A stretch of DNA of 55,479 nt from Flavobacteriales bacterium. Lineage in GTDB: Bacteria; Bacteroidota; Bacteroidia; NS11-12g; UBA955. The translations under genes and the position numbers were made by a program. A model generated the notes under the pieces. That model was not told where the DNA came from and did not search any database. It saw only the letters and a program-made list of their open reading frames with translations. Of this stretch, positions 6,762 to 15,900 are shown piece after piece. The stretch lies in assembly GCA_947447955.1 (NCBI GenBank), contig CANFLS010000017.1, positions 1 through 55,479 on the forward strand, given 5' to 3'. The first letter of the stretch is position 1. The number at the start of each line of letters is the position of its first letter.

Positions 6762-8048
6762 TTGAAAAAACTCATTTCCATATTCACTCTGTTGTTTTTA
6801 ATGACATCTAACGTCTTGAAGGCTCAAGATAGTTTGCAATGTGGATTTAACCGTGATTTTTTTAGTTCAAGTTACAGCGATTGGTATCAACAAACCGTTT
6901 CTGAATTAAGGAAACCTAAAGAGAATAAAAGATGGAAGGTTTCAAAGGATACCGAATTTATCATTCCTGTTGTTTTTCATTTGATTTATCCTTTTCGTGT
7001 TCCTTTGGATATTGCACAGATTCCTAAAATTATGAATGAAATCAATGCTGATTTTATGCGCTTGAATTCAGATTCTATAAAACTTAGGTCTAAATTTAAA
7101 AGTAGAGCAGGGAATGCTAGAATTCGATTTGTATTAGTTGAACAAGATGAAAAAGGACAGCCCAGCAAGGGTTATACAATTCGAAATAGTTTAAATTATT
7201 TTGGTATTGAACCGAATCAGCCATATAAAGACATGCATAGAATGAAGTTTAAGGCCTATGAAGGTACACCACCATGGAATACAAAGAAATATTTAAATAT
7301 TTGGGTTTGTAATTTAACATCTTTTGAAACTGGAAAAACTTATGTAAATGGTTTTGCAACACCACCCAAGAATGCTCCACATTGGTCGCCTATTTATTTT
7401 GCAGACAGTTTAATTGATGGTATTGTAATTGGAAAAAATGTTTATTCGAATTCAGCCCGTTCAAGTACATTAACTCATGAAATTGGTCATTATTTAGGTT
7501 TGCGACATGTTTCAGGAGATCCACCTGGATTCTTGGATAGCGCTTTAATGTGTACATACGATGATTCGATTTTTGATACTCCTAGAGTCTTACATCAGAA
7601 TTATTACTGTGATACTACCATAAATTCTTGCATTGAACCCGTTAATGATTTGCCTGATATGCTTGAAAATTTTATGGATTACACGGGCGACAATTGCAAA
7701 AATTCTTTTACCAAACAACAAGTTAGTTTAATGAGGTATTGTTTGAACACGTTGAGGCCTCAATTAGCGAATCTAGAAATCAAATCAATTGTGAAACCTG
7801 ATTTATTTTTGGTGGATGTTTATCCAAATCCCAATATAGGAAGCCTTCACATTGACTTTAAAGATTCGTTTTCTAATAATTATTCAGTTGTTATGTTCGA
7901 TTATTTAGGAAGAAAAGTATTGGAATCTCAAATTACTCAAGCCAAATCCATTATAAATCTTGAAAGCTTATCGAGTGGCTTGTATTCCATTGCAATAACC
8001 AATGACAAATCTGAAATTCTTTATCGAAAGTCAATTTTCAAAGATTGA
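6762..8048 (+). CDS. Secreted M43 (pappalysin-like) metalloprotease with T9SS sorting domain
   Basis: From TTG 6762 the product begins MKKLISIFTLLFLMTSNVLKAQ, a good signal peptide. A TTG at 6738 would overlap the previous stop and give a poorer one; the first ATG (6801) would destroy it. The zinc motif HEIGHYLGLRH sits at about 239-249 and the Met-turn (ENFMDY) at about 305, with Cys residues between them as in M43 metzincins. About 80 C-terminal residues form a type A sorting domain (VDVYPNPN...SGLYSIAI...SIFKD). The protein should be exported by Sec and then across the outer membrane by the T9SS, whose PorU/PorV genes are at 29301-34025. Substrates are unknown. A TATATTTG box at 6742-6749 lies just before the chosen start. 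Confidence 0.87.
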   Translation: MKKLISIFTLLFLMTSNVLKAQDSLQCGFNRDFFSSSYSDWYQQTVSELRKPKENKRWKVSKDTEFIIPVVFHLIYPFRVPLDIAQIPKIMNEINADFMRLNSDSIKLRSKFKSRAGNARIRFVLVEQDEKGQPSKGYTIRNSLNYFGIEPNQPYKDMHRMKFKAYEGTPPWNTKKYLNIWVCNLTSFETGKTYVNGFATPPKNAPHWSPIYFADSLIDGIVIGKNVYSNSARSSTLTHEIGHYLGLRHVSGDPPGFLDSALMCTYDDSIFDTPRVLHQNYYCDTTINSCIEPVNDLPDMLENFMDYTGDNCKNSFTKQQVSLMRYCLNTLRPQLANLEIKSIVKPDLFLVDVYPNPNIGSLHIDFKDSFSNNYSVVMFDYLGRKVLESQITQAKSIINLESLSSGLYSIAITNDKSEILYRKSIFKD

Positions 8049-8184
8049 GGCTTTTTTTACTCAATTCCGTAATCTATTGATTGTAAGTTTTTTGTCATGA
8101 ATATATCAATTTGTGTGACTTTTTGATTAAAATCCGTTTCTTGCAATCAGTTATTGGAAATCAATAATTTAAATTGAAAAAGTT

Positions 8185-9072
8185 ATGGAAAACAAATTCA
8201 CAAAAATCTTCTATGGTTTCTTTCTGGTTGCTGCATTTGTGGCATGTAAGCCGGAGGACAATATCAAAACACAAGTCCCTCAAAAAACGGATACTGTTCC
8301 AACAATTGACTGGATAACAATTCCATACGATACTTTTATGATGGGAAGTGATATGAATGAAAATGGTCATGAATATAATTACGAAGTACTACATTTTGTG
8401 GTTTTAGATTCTTTCAAATTAAGCAAGTATGAAGTTACCTTCGAACAGTACGATTACTATTGTGAAAAAACAGGTAAACAAAAACCAGATGATAACGGTT
8501 GGGGTAGAGGTAAGCGTCCTGTAATCAATGTGAGTTACTATGACGCACTTGAATATGCTAAATTCATGAATTGCCGATTGCCTACAGAGGCAGAATGGGA
8601 ATATGCATGTAGATGCAGGAAAAGCTATAAAAACAAATATGGGAAGGTGCAATTCAGTTTTGGCAGATATAAGCCATTCAATACTGGCGATACATTATTA
8701 TCAGATCAAGCCAATTACGATGGTACTCAACCATATTTAAAAAATCCAACAGGTGCATTTTTAAATAAAACCGCAGAAGTTGGTAGTTACAAACCCAATG
8801 CTTTGGGTTTGTATGACATGCATGGAAATGTGATGGAATGGTGTTTTGATTGGCATGATTATATACCAGGGTTCAGTGATTATGGGAATATTGGCGCTGA
8901 TGTGAATCGCTGTATCATTAATCCGAAAGGACCAACAACAGGTACTGAAAAAATTGTAAGAGGTGGCAGCTATATGACTCCTGCTTATCGGTGCCGCACG
9001 GCATTTAGAAATCGCGTTATTCCAACTTATTCAGGAAATATGGTAGGAATTCGATTGGTATCGGATATGTGA
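8185..9072 (+). CDS. FGE-sulfatase-fold lipoprotein (SUMF1-like, GldJ/GldK relative)
   Basis: 295 aa with a lipoprotein signal ending FVAC (Cys21). The rest is one formylglycine-generating-enzyme (SUMF1) domain: MMGSDMNE at the start, SKYEVTFEQYDYYC, RLPTEAEWEYACR, GLYDMHGNVMEWCFDW, and VRGGSYMTPAYRCR...GIRLV at the end. True FGEs carry two catalytic cysteines after the GGSYM segment. Here the first position is Thr, and the only Cys nearby is in AYRCR, so oxidase activity is doubtful. The same fold is used non-catalytically by GldJ and GldK, the latter part of the T9SS ring (family knowledge). A structural role in the envelope is possible. It stands alone between the protease and the ATPase gene. 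Confidence 0.78.
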   Translation: MENKFTKIFYGFFLVAAFVACKPEDNIKTQVPQKTDTVPTIDWITIPYDTFMMGSDMNENGHEYNYEVLHFVVLDSFKLSKYEVTFEQYDYYCEKTGKQKPDDNGWGRGKRPVINVSYYDALEYAKFMNCRLPTEAEWEYACRCRKSYKNKYGKVQFSFGRYKPFNTGDTLLSDQANYDGTQPYLKNPTGAFLNKTAEVGSYKPNALGLYDMHGNVMEWCFDWHDYIPGFSDYGNIGADVNRCIINPKGPTTGTEKIVRGGSYMTPAYRCRTAFRNRVIPTYSGNMVGIRLVSDM

Positions 9073-9117
9073 TTTTATTTATTGTATTAAGCAAAATTTA
9101 CGTATTTTGTTTGTTGT

Positions 9118-9147
9118 ACTAAACAAAATGCATTATTTTTGTTTAGT
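9118..9147 (+). promoter_or_regulatory. Perfect 11-bp inverted repeat overlapping the -7 box of the ATPase gene
   Basis: ACTAAACAAAA (9118-9128) and TTTTGTTTAGT (9137-9147) are perfect complements around an 8-nt spacer. The -7 box TATTTTTG (9134-9141) runs into the right arm. A looser copy (AAGCAAAAT...ATTTTGTTTG) lies at about 9089-9112. A repressor dimer bound here would block the promoter (inference). Confidence 0.6.
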
Positions 9148-9159
9148 TAATTAAGCATT

Positions 9160-10356
9160 ATGGTAGATTTATATAGTCGTTTTTTACGCAAATTATCAAA
9201 TGTGTCTTTAGATTTTACCCGTTCTGCCATGGATGAAATTCCTTGGAGGGCTCAATTGGTAGGCATTAAAGGCGCCAGAGGGGTAGGGAAAACAACTTTG
9301 TTGCTGCAATACATAAAATTGCATTTGTCTAATCAAATGGCACAAACGCTTTATGTAAGTTTGGATTCATTTTGGTTTTCCTCGCATTCGTTGTCTGAGT
9401 TAATTGAAGATTTTTATAAACAAGGAGGGAAGTTTTTATTTTTAGATGAAGTGCATAAATATCCCAATTGGGCACAAGAATTGAAAAATGCCTATGATGA
9501 TTATCCCGACTTAAAAGTTGTCTTTACGGGGTCTTCAGCTTTGGAAATATTAAATGCAAGGGCTGATTTAAGCAGGAGGGCTGTTGTTTATGAGATGCAG
9601 GGATTTTCATTTCGCGAATTCTTGGGCATAGAAACCAAAATTAACTTTTCTATTTTATCCCTCAATGAAATTCTGGAAAAACACGTTGAAATTACTCAAG
9701 AGATTGGTCAGAAAATAAAACCATTTCAGTATTTTTCGAAATATTTAGAATTTGGTTATTATCCTTTTTATAGAGAGGATAAAGAGTTGTATGAGATAAA
9801 GTTAACGGAAGTAGTGAATATGATTTTGGAAATAGAATTGCCATTGTTGAGGGGAATAGAGTCGGGATATGTATTTAAGCTGAAAGAGTTATTATCGGTG
9901 ATTTCGGCATCAGTACCGTTTACTCCAAACATTAGCAAATTGAGAGAGAAATTAACAATTAATAGATCAACAATTTTGTCGTATTTGCATTACTTTCAGG
10001 AAGTAAGATTAACCAATAATCTTTTTAAAGAGGCAAATGGGATCAGTAAATTACAAAAGCCACAAAAAATATACTTAGAAAACACCAACTTGATGCAAAT
10101 TTTATCGGCTAATAATGTAAATATTGGGAATGTGAGAGAGACATTTTTCGCGAATCAAGTGGGTTTTAGGCATAATTTATTGTATACCGAAAAGGGTGAT
10201 TTTTTGGTAGATGAAAAATACACATTTGAAATAGGAGGAAAAGGCAAAACCAAACACCAAATTGAAGGCATAGAAAATGCATTTATTGCTGCCGATGAAA
10301 TTGAGTTTGGATTCAATCAAAAAATTCCTCTTTGGTTATTTGGCTTCTTATATTGA
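9160..10356 (+). CDS. AAA-family ATPase with C-terminal DUF4143
   Basis: 398 aa. Walker A is at residues 38-46 (GARGVGKTT) and Walker B at 91-99 (KFLFLDEVH). FTGSSALEIL and the GFSFREFLGIE segment follow, all in the order typical of the AAA_14/DUF4143 family. The C-terminal third ends with VDEKYTFEIGGKGK, resembling the restriction-nuclease-like core of DUF4143. These proteins are widespread, often horizontally spread, and their role is not established. Expression is probably controlled through the inverted repeat at 9118-9147, which covers its promoter. The neighbours are unrelated accessory genes. Confidence 0.85.
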   Translation: MVDLYSRFLRKLSNVSLDFTRSAMDEIPWRAQLVGIKGARGVGKTTLLLQYIKLHLSNQMAQTLYVSLDSFWFSSHSLSELIEDFYKQGGKFLFLDEVHKYPNWAQELKNAYDDYPDLKVVFTGSSALEILNARADLSRRAVVYEMQGFSFREFLGIETKINFSILSLNEILEKHVEITQEIGQKIKPFQYFSKYLEFGYYPFYREDKELYEIKLTEVVNMILEIELPLLRGIESGYVFKLKELLSVISASVPFTPNISKLREKLTINRSTILSYLHYFQEVRLTNNLFKEANGISKLQKPQKIYLENTNLMQILSANNVNIGNVRETFFANQVGFRHNLLYTEKGDFLVDEKYTFEIGGKGKTKHQIEGIENAFIAADEIEFGFNQKIPLWLFGFLY

Positions 10357-10418
10357 TCTAATTTTATTTAGGAGGGACATTTGTTTGGCTTGGATTTGAA
10401 TAAAAGATTGTGGTTATT

Positions 10419-10939
10419 CAAATTAAACGATGTGCCATTAGAAAGTTTATTTCATAAATAAATAAAATTCAATAATTTTGACTAATAAATTTAATAGAAT
10501 TATGAAAAATAGATTGTTTATTTTGATGTTGTCTTTTGCTACAATTGCGTTAAATGCGCAAACTACCGAACATTTAAAATTCAAAGGCGTTCCTATTGAT
10601 GGTACCTTGGAAGCATACACTAAACAGATGAATTTAAATGGATTTACATTGACAAGTTCTCAAAATGGAACTGCATTGTTCATTGGTGATTTTGCAGGAT
10701 TCAAAGATTGTAAAGTCGGTGTTAATACTTTAAATCAAAAAAACTTAGTATATAAAATAGGTGTAAAATTCTTGGATAAATCAACTTGGGCTGGTCTTAA
10801 TGGGGATTACCAAAGCTTGAAATCAATGCTAACAGAGAAATATGGTAAACCCACTAAAGAACTGGCGAAATTTGAAACAAGTTATATACCGAATAACGAT
10901 AATGATCCATTTTATGTAACTCTACATGGAATAATTTAA
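10419..10939 (+). repeat. Tandem duplication, copy 1 (promoter region plus truncated gene)
   Basis: This stretch and 11615-12284 align from the upstream region (shared TTAGAAAGTTTATTTCATAA and TAATTTTG boxes at 10473-10480 and 11673-11680) into the coding part. Similarity stops where copy 1 ends early. The copies are separated by one lipoprotein gene. Confidence 0.8.
10502..10939 (+). CDS. Small secreted protein, truncated paralogue of the gene at 11703
   Basis: 145 aa from ATG 10502 (signal peptide MKNRLFILMLSFATIALNAQ, cleaved after AQ). The mature part has TEHLKFKGVPIDGTLEAY, FIGDFAGFKDC and YGKPTKE in common with the neighbour at 11703, but the product ends about 45 residues earlier. The reading frame leaves the homologous sequence after the Asn/Asp-rich NDNDPF segment and ends in LHGII, so the C-terminal part was lost by a frameshift or deletion. 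I do not recognise the family. It may be a degenerate duplicate; a TAATTTTG box at 10473-10480 suggests it is still transcribed. Confidence 0.65.
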   Translation: MKNRLFILMLSFATIALNAQTTEHLKFKGVPIDGTLEAYTKQMNLNGFTLTSSQNGTALFIGDFAGFKDCKVGVNTLNQKNLVYKIGVKFLDKSTWAGLNGDYQSLKSMLTEKYGKPTKELAKFETSYIPNNDNDPFYVTLHGII

Positions 10940-10962
10940 AGGATAATTTTAATTAAAAATTC

Positions 10963-11535
10963 ATGAAAAATGTATTTTATATCATTACAATAATTGTATT
11001 CGTTTTTACTTCATGCAAACAAACGAAGTATACGGAAGTTGGATTTGGCGGAAATGGGATTTACTCAGTTCAAAATGGATCTCAACATTTGATTAAACGT
11101 GAGATGTTGAAGCAATGCGGTGAAAAAGAATCTTTAGAATGTCAAAATCCAGAAACGCATTCTAATTCAATTGTTTACAAAGAATTGAAAATTGAAAATC
11201 CACATAAGAGAGAGAATAATAAACATTTAATTCCATTAATTAAGGAAAAGGTAGCGAAATTGAAAATTCCCAAATCTAAAGCAGAAGTCAAAAAAACAAC
11301 CCAGTCTAAAAAGAAAATGATTTTCGATTACATAGGCGAAAACAATGCAATGACATGGGGTTTTAATTTGATCATGTATTCATTGATTGGTTTTGTGATT
11401 TTTGGCTTATCGGCGGCTTTAACCTCAAATCATCCGGATATTGGAACTATAATGGGAATAGGTTTGTCAATATTGGGATTAATCGTAGGATCCGTGATGT
11501 ATTTCATTGGTTGGATAGTGAGTTTGAGTTATTAA
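10963..11535 (+). CDS. Lipoprotein with two C-terminal membrane segments, unknown function
   Basis: 190 aa. The signal ends in the lipobox TSC (Cys18). A charged middle part follows (many Lys/Glu, residues 75-125), then two hydrophobic segments at about 130-150 (MYSLIGFVIFGLSAAL) and 160-187 (MGIGLSILGLIVGSVMYFIG). A similar lipid anchor plus C-terminal double-TM layout occurs in many uncharacterised Bacteroidota envelope proteins. It starts 24 bp after the truncated paralogue and lies between the two duplicated copies, so it was either present before the duplication or carried with it. Function unknown. Confidence 0.6.
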   Translation: MKNVFYIITIIVFVFTSCKQTKYTEVGFGGNGIYSVQNGSQHLIKREMLKQCGEKESLECQNPETHSNSIVYKELKIENPHKRENNKHLIPLIKEKVAKLKIPKSKAEVKKTTQSKKKMIFDYIGENNAMTWGFNLIMYSLIGFVIFGLSAALTSNHPDIGTIMGIGLSILGLIVGSVMYFIGWIVSLSY

Positions 11536-11614
11536 TGAGTTGGCATTATTGACTAATTTTTTATTAGAATTCAATTGATAATTAGTAAGAGATATTGCAT
11601 TATTTAATGGCGTT

Positions 11615-12284
11615 AATTTAAATTAAAAGGTGCACCTTTAGAAAGTTTATTTCATAAATTAATAAAAATCAATAATTTTGAATCATTAAATTTAGTAGAA
11701 TCATGAAAATTAGATTGGTTATTTTGATGTTGTCGATTGGTACAATTACCTTGAAAGCGCAAACTGCCGAACATTTAAAATTCAAAGGCGTGCCTATTGA
11801 TGGTACATTGGAAATGTATGCCGAAAATATGAAATTAAATGGATTTAAATTGGAAAGTTCTCAAAATGGAACAGCTATATTCACAGGAGATTTTGCCGGT
11901 TTTAAGGATTGCAAATTGGGTGTGAGTACTTTAAATCAGAAAAACTTGGTTTACAAAATAGGTGTTTTATTTCCTAACAAACAAACTTGGTCTGGACTAT
12001 ATGGAGATTACAGAAACCTTAAAACCATGCTCACGGAAAAATATGGAAAACCCACTGAGGAACAGGAGAAATTTGATTCAGAATATGGACCAGATAACGA
12101 CAATGATCGATTTCATCAAGTTCAATTTGATAAATGTAAATATATTTCTATTTGGGAAACTACAAATGGCACGATTCAATTATATATTGACCATATAAGT
12201 GTTTCTTCATGCTTTGTGCAACTTGGGTATTTTGATAAAATAAATGGTGATATCATTAAAGCAAAAGCCATTGATGATTTGTAA
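11615..12284 (+). repeat. Tandem duplication, copy 2 (promoter region plus full-length gene)
   Basis: Counterpart of 10419-10939. The homologous part runs to about 12113, and the remaining coding sequence is unique to this copy. Confidence 0.8.
11703..12284 (+). CDS. Small secreted protein, full-length copy of the duplicated pair
   Basis: 193 aa with signal peptide MKIRLVILMLSIGTITLKAQ. The mature protein starts TAEHLKFKGVPIDGTLE and contains FTGDFAGFKDCKLGV, TMLTEKYGKPTEE, an acidic DNDND stretch and a C-terminal part with two Cys (FDKCKY, VSSCFV) that the truncated copy lacks. I recognise no catalytic motif. The architecture suggests a small periplasmic or surface beta-rich protein. A TAATTTTG box at 11673-11680 lies 22 nt before the ATG. 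Its last 11 bases overlap the start of the next gene. Confidence 0.7.
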   Translation: MKIRLVILMLSIGTITLKAQTAEHLKFKGVPIDGTLEMYAENMKLNGFKLESSQNGTAIFTGDFAGFKDCKLGVSTLNQKNLVYKIGVLFPNKQTWSGLYGDYRNLKTMLTEKYGKPTEEQEKFDSEYGPDNDNDRFHQVQFDKCKYISIWETTNGTIQLYIDHISVSSCFVQLGYFDKINGDIIKAKAIDDL

Positions 12285-12831
12285 TATAAAAGGTAGAATT
12301 TTAATCTTATTTTCAACAGGCTTCTTTACGCTATGCACATCACCAGTGCAAAAAACAACGAATCAACAAACGGATACTGTTTTAACGATTCAAAGAAATA
12401 ATTCGGAAGAAATATCTGAAACAAAAAACGAAGATTATGAAACTGCCTTTGTAATTGTGTTAGACACCTCTGAACAATTTTATAAAATGTATGATTTGGC
12501 CAAGGCCACTTCTGAGAAATTTCAACTTGAATTTGATACTATCGAAAGAACGTATTTTCCTGAAACCAACATCTGGGGTGTAAGCCAATCGTCTAGTGAT
12601 GAAATTTATAGGGGACAGTATTTCCCTCGGCGTAAAGGTGACGAAAAAGATAAATTGTCGTTAGAATACATGTATTGGTATGACAAAAAAAGCAATGACA
12701 AGAAACTCATGTTGGTGAGTAATATATTTTCATTTTCGATGGATGCCGAAAAAAGTATTGCCGCATGGCGAAAGAACTACCCTCAAGCATTTATTTTACA
12801 ATGCGAAATGTATTTGGGCTGTATGCATTGA
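12274..12831 (+). CDS. Hypothetical exported protein (possible lipoprotein)
   Basis: 185 aa from ATG 12274, overlapping the preceding stop by 11 bases, so probably translationally coupled to it. The start MICNIKGRILILFSTGFFTLC fits an export signal ending in a lipobox-like FTLC. The rest contains TAFVIVLDTSEQFYKMYDLAKATSEK, the YFPETNIWG segment, and a C-terminal Cys pair (LQCEMYLGCMH). No family recognised. The VVLDTS...A..AEKF pattern recalls SPOR-adjacent or peptidoglycan-associated hypothetical proteins, but I cannot support that. Confidence 0.6.
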   Translation: MICNIKGRILILFSTGFFTLCTSPVQKTTNQQTDTVLTIQRNNSEEISETKNEDYETAFVIVLDTSEQFYKMYDLAKATSEKFQLEFDTIERTYFPETNIWGVSQSSSDEIYRGQYFPRRKGDEKDKLSLEYMYWYDKKSNDKKLMLVSNIFSFSMDAEKSIAAWRKNYPQAFILQCEMYLGCMH

Positions 12832-12937
12832 GGATGAAAATAAGTTTTCCTATTTATTTTGCTTAGAATGATTGATTTTGCCAATAATATTTATGGTAAA
12901 ATCAATGTCAATTTTGAGGTTTTAGCTCTCTAAATTA

Positions 12938-12967
12938 TTGGAAATCTGTTGTTTATTTTTATTTTTG
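12938..12967 (+). promoter_or_regulatory. Promoter of the large T9SS beta-helix gene (TTG-N19-TATTTTTG)
   Basis: TTG at 12938-12940 and TATTTTTG at 12960-12967 have ideal 19-nt spacing. The leader to ATG 12988 is A-rich, which suits A-rich translation starts in this phylum. Confidence 0.72.
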
Positions 12968-12987
12968 AAAAAAAAAATAAAAATAAA

Positions 12988-15900
12988 ATGAGAAGTTTAA
13001 ATAAATTAACATTCATTATCATTATTTTGTTTTGTCATACTGTTCGTGCTCAAATGAGCGGTGTGTATACAATTGGCGGTTCAACGGGATCAACAAATTT
13101 TTCTTCTTGGTCAAATTTTGCAACCGCATTCAACAGTAATGGTGTAAGCGGTAAAACGGATGTTTATGTAATGAGCGATTTGTCTGAATCAAATGTTGTT
13201 ACATTAAATGTCCCAACTGCGAATCCCACAACTTCAACTAATACAATTACAATTCATGGAAATGGATATTCAATCATTGGAAATGGAACGACCAATTACT
13301 ATGAAATCATGACCTTAAATGGGGTTGATTGGCTAAATATTAAAGGCTTGAAATTTAAAAATACGAGGTCATTTAATTCTGGAATTTGTTTAAGAATTAC
13401 CAATGAGTCTACTGATTTAATCATAGATAGTTGTGTATTTGAATTTTCGGCTCTTACGAATTCACAATTGCCTACAGGCGCTTATATTGCGGCCACACCA
13501 ACAAATACAAGTTTAACAACGGTAAGTACTACCACTCCTTCGGCTTTGAGAATGACCATTAGAAATTGTCGTTTTCAAACCACTGGAACTGGAACGCCTG
13601 GTCCTAAATATGGAATTATTACCACTCAATTGGCTGGTAGTAATGCGAATGCTAAACCAACTGAAGTTTCTATTGTAAATAATATTTTCACCAATTTTTA
13701 TTCGCAAGCCATATATAGCTTGAATGCAATGGATGATAATTATTCGGGTAACAATATTTCAAGAAATGACGCAACATCTGCAACTATTTTAGATACAATG
13801 GTTTATGTAATTTCAGTGAATAGCAGTTACATTGGAAAAAAGCAATTTGAGATTAAAAATAATTACATACATGATTTGCCATATCCAGGGTATTCAACAG
13901 GTAGTTCAAATGTAACAAATACATTGTATGGCATTTATGTAAATGGGAGTAATGTATATGTTTCAGGAAAATCAACCGCATATCATCGATTTATTGTTTC
14001 CAACAATTTAATGCAACGATGCAATACAAAAAATTATTTTGCTGGAATTAATTTGCTATCTACTCCTTATACCCGCATCTTGAAAAATAAGTTATTTGAT
14101 AATTCGGTACAAAATGGAAATAAGTTAATTTATGTTACAGGGGCTGCCAATAGTTATGTAAATGAAAATGAGTTAAGGAGAAATACGCTAAGCACCAATA
14201 CTGCAGGCCATTGTGTTGGTATTTATGTTTTGAGTGTAACTGATACATTGATGGTGAATAAGAATATTATTGATTCTAATAATTCAGCTTGTAAAATACA
14301 TATGCTCAATGTAACATTATGTCCAAGGGTTTACATGTTCGGAAATATTGTTACTTCAAACTCAATGGTAAACAACGGGGCAGAATTTATTAGTATTATC
14401 AATTCTAGAATTAATTATATCAGGTTCTGTTCTAATATTGTTTCAAATAATCAAGGGGGAAACAATCATTTTTCATTGTACTTTTTAGACAATGTTGCCG
14501 GTACTTTTGATCATGTATACCAGCAAAATACAATTTTATATGCTGCCAAAAACAACGTTACAAAACATTGGAGTTGGTATTTAAACACCAACCATTCTGC
14601 AACTTTGAATGGAAATATTACCGTAAATACAGGGATTTCAACAAATTATTTGTTAGAAACTACAGCGGCAACTGCAAAAGTGGTCATGAATGGAAATCTT
14701 TATTATTCTACTTTAACTGGATACAGTTGGAAGTTGGTAGCCAACACGTATTCAACAATATCAACTTGGCAAACTGCAGTTTCTTCAATACGCGAGATTA
14801 CCGCTGATCCGCGTTTTTTTAGCCAGTTAAAAAATGAATATTACCCACAAATTGCTCAAGCTCAAAATTCAGTAGCTACGCTTTCTGATTTCCCTGAAGA
14901 TGCTTTCGGTAGAAAAAGAGCAAATCCAAATAGTGATTTTGGAGCATTGGAATCTAATTCTGATGTTCAATTGAAATCGGTTACATATAAATCACCTTAT
15001 TCAATTTGTTATAACACAAATTTGACTTTTACAGCTAAGGTAAAAAGTTTACATAGTGATACCATCAAAAATTTAAAAATTGCTTACTCTATAAATAATA
15101 AAAAGTACATTTCTGTAGACAAATCTTTTATCATTAATCCTTTAGATACTACATCCTGTGTTTTTGATACCAAAGGTATTACTTGGTACAACGGAAAAAA
15201 CAATCTAAAAATCTACATTCAAGTACCCAACGATAGTTTGTATAACGACACCATTTCGTTGTCCATTACTTGCAATAAGTCACCGGGAAGTATTTTAAAG
15301 AAACTTTCATCAAACCAATTAAATAGTCCATATTATTATTCAGTCAATATACCAGATGTTACAATTTTGAACTTGCCTTGGGGATTTTCAATTCCAGCCC
15401 CTTCAGGATATTATAATTCTGATTATGGAATAGCGGGAAAATGGATAGCCAGTGCAACAGCCAAAACCAAAGGAGGGAAAACAATTTCATTTGCTACTTT
15501 AACCGCTCCAAATGGATCTATAAACGCAGAATGGAAATTAAACGTTTCAGATACGTTGTATCAAGATTCAACGTTTATTCTTGATCTAGTAATTTCTGAT
15601 TTGGTAAATGGTTGTGATACTGCCTATCATAAGGAAGTTTATATTTGGCCTGTTCCCGTTCAAAAAGTTAACATTCCGCATGTGATTTGTCAACAAGACA
15701 TCGTTGTATTTAATCATGTAACTACCTCTAAATATGGACTAAATACATATAAATGGAGTTTTGGTACAGGACCGAGAGATACATCTATATTAAATATCCC
15801 TCAAAAAAGATACGATACATCAGGTATCATTGCAGTGAGTAGATTACTTACAAATGACAATTATAAATTTAAATTCATGTGGTACGACACCATTGTTGTC

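Noticed and set aside
4428-12831. Genomic island inserted at tRNA-Lys
   Set aside because: The accessory genes begin just after the tRNA, but I find no integrase and no repeat of the tRNA 3' end downstream, so an island boundary is not supported.
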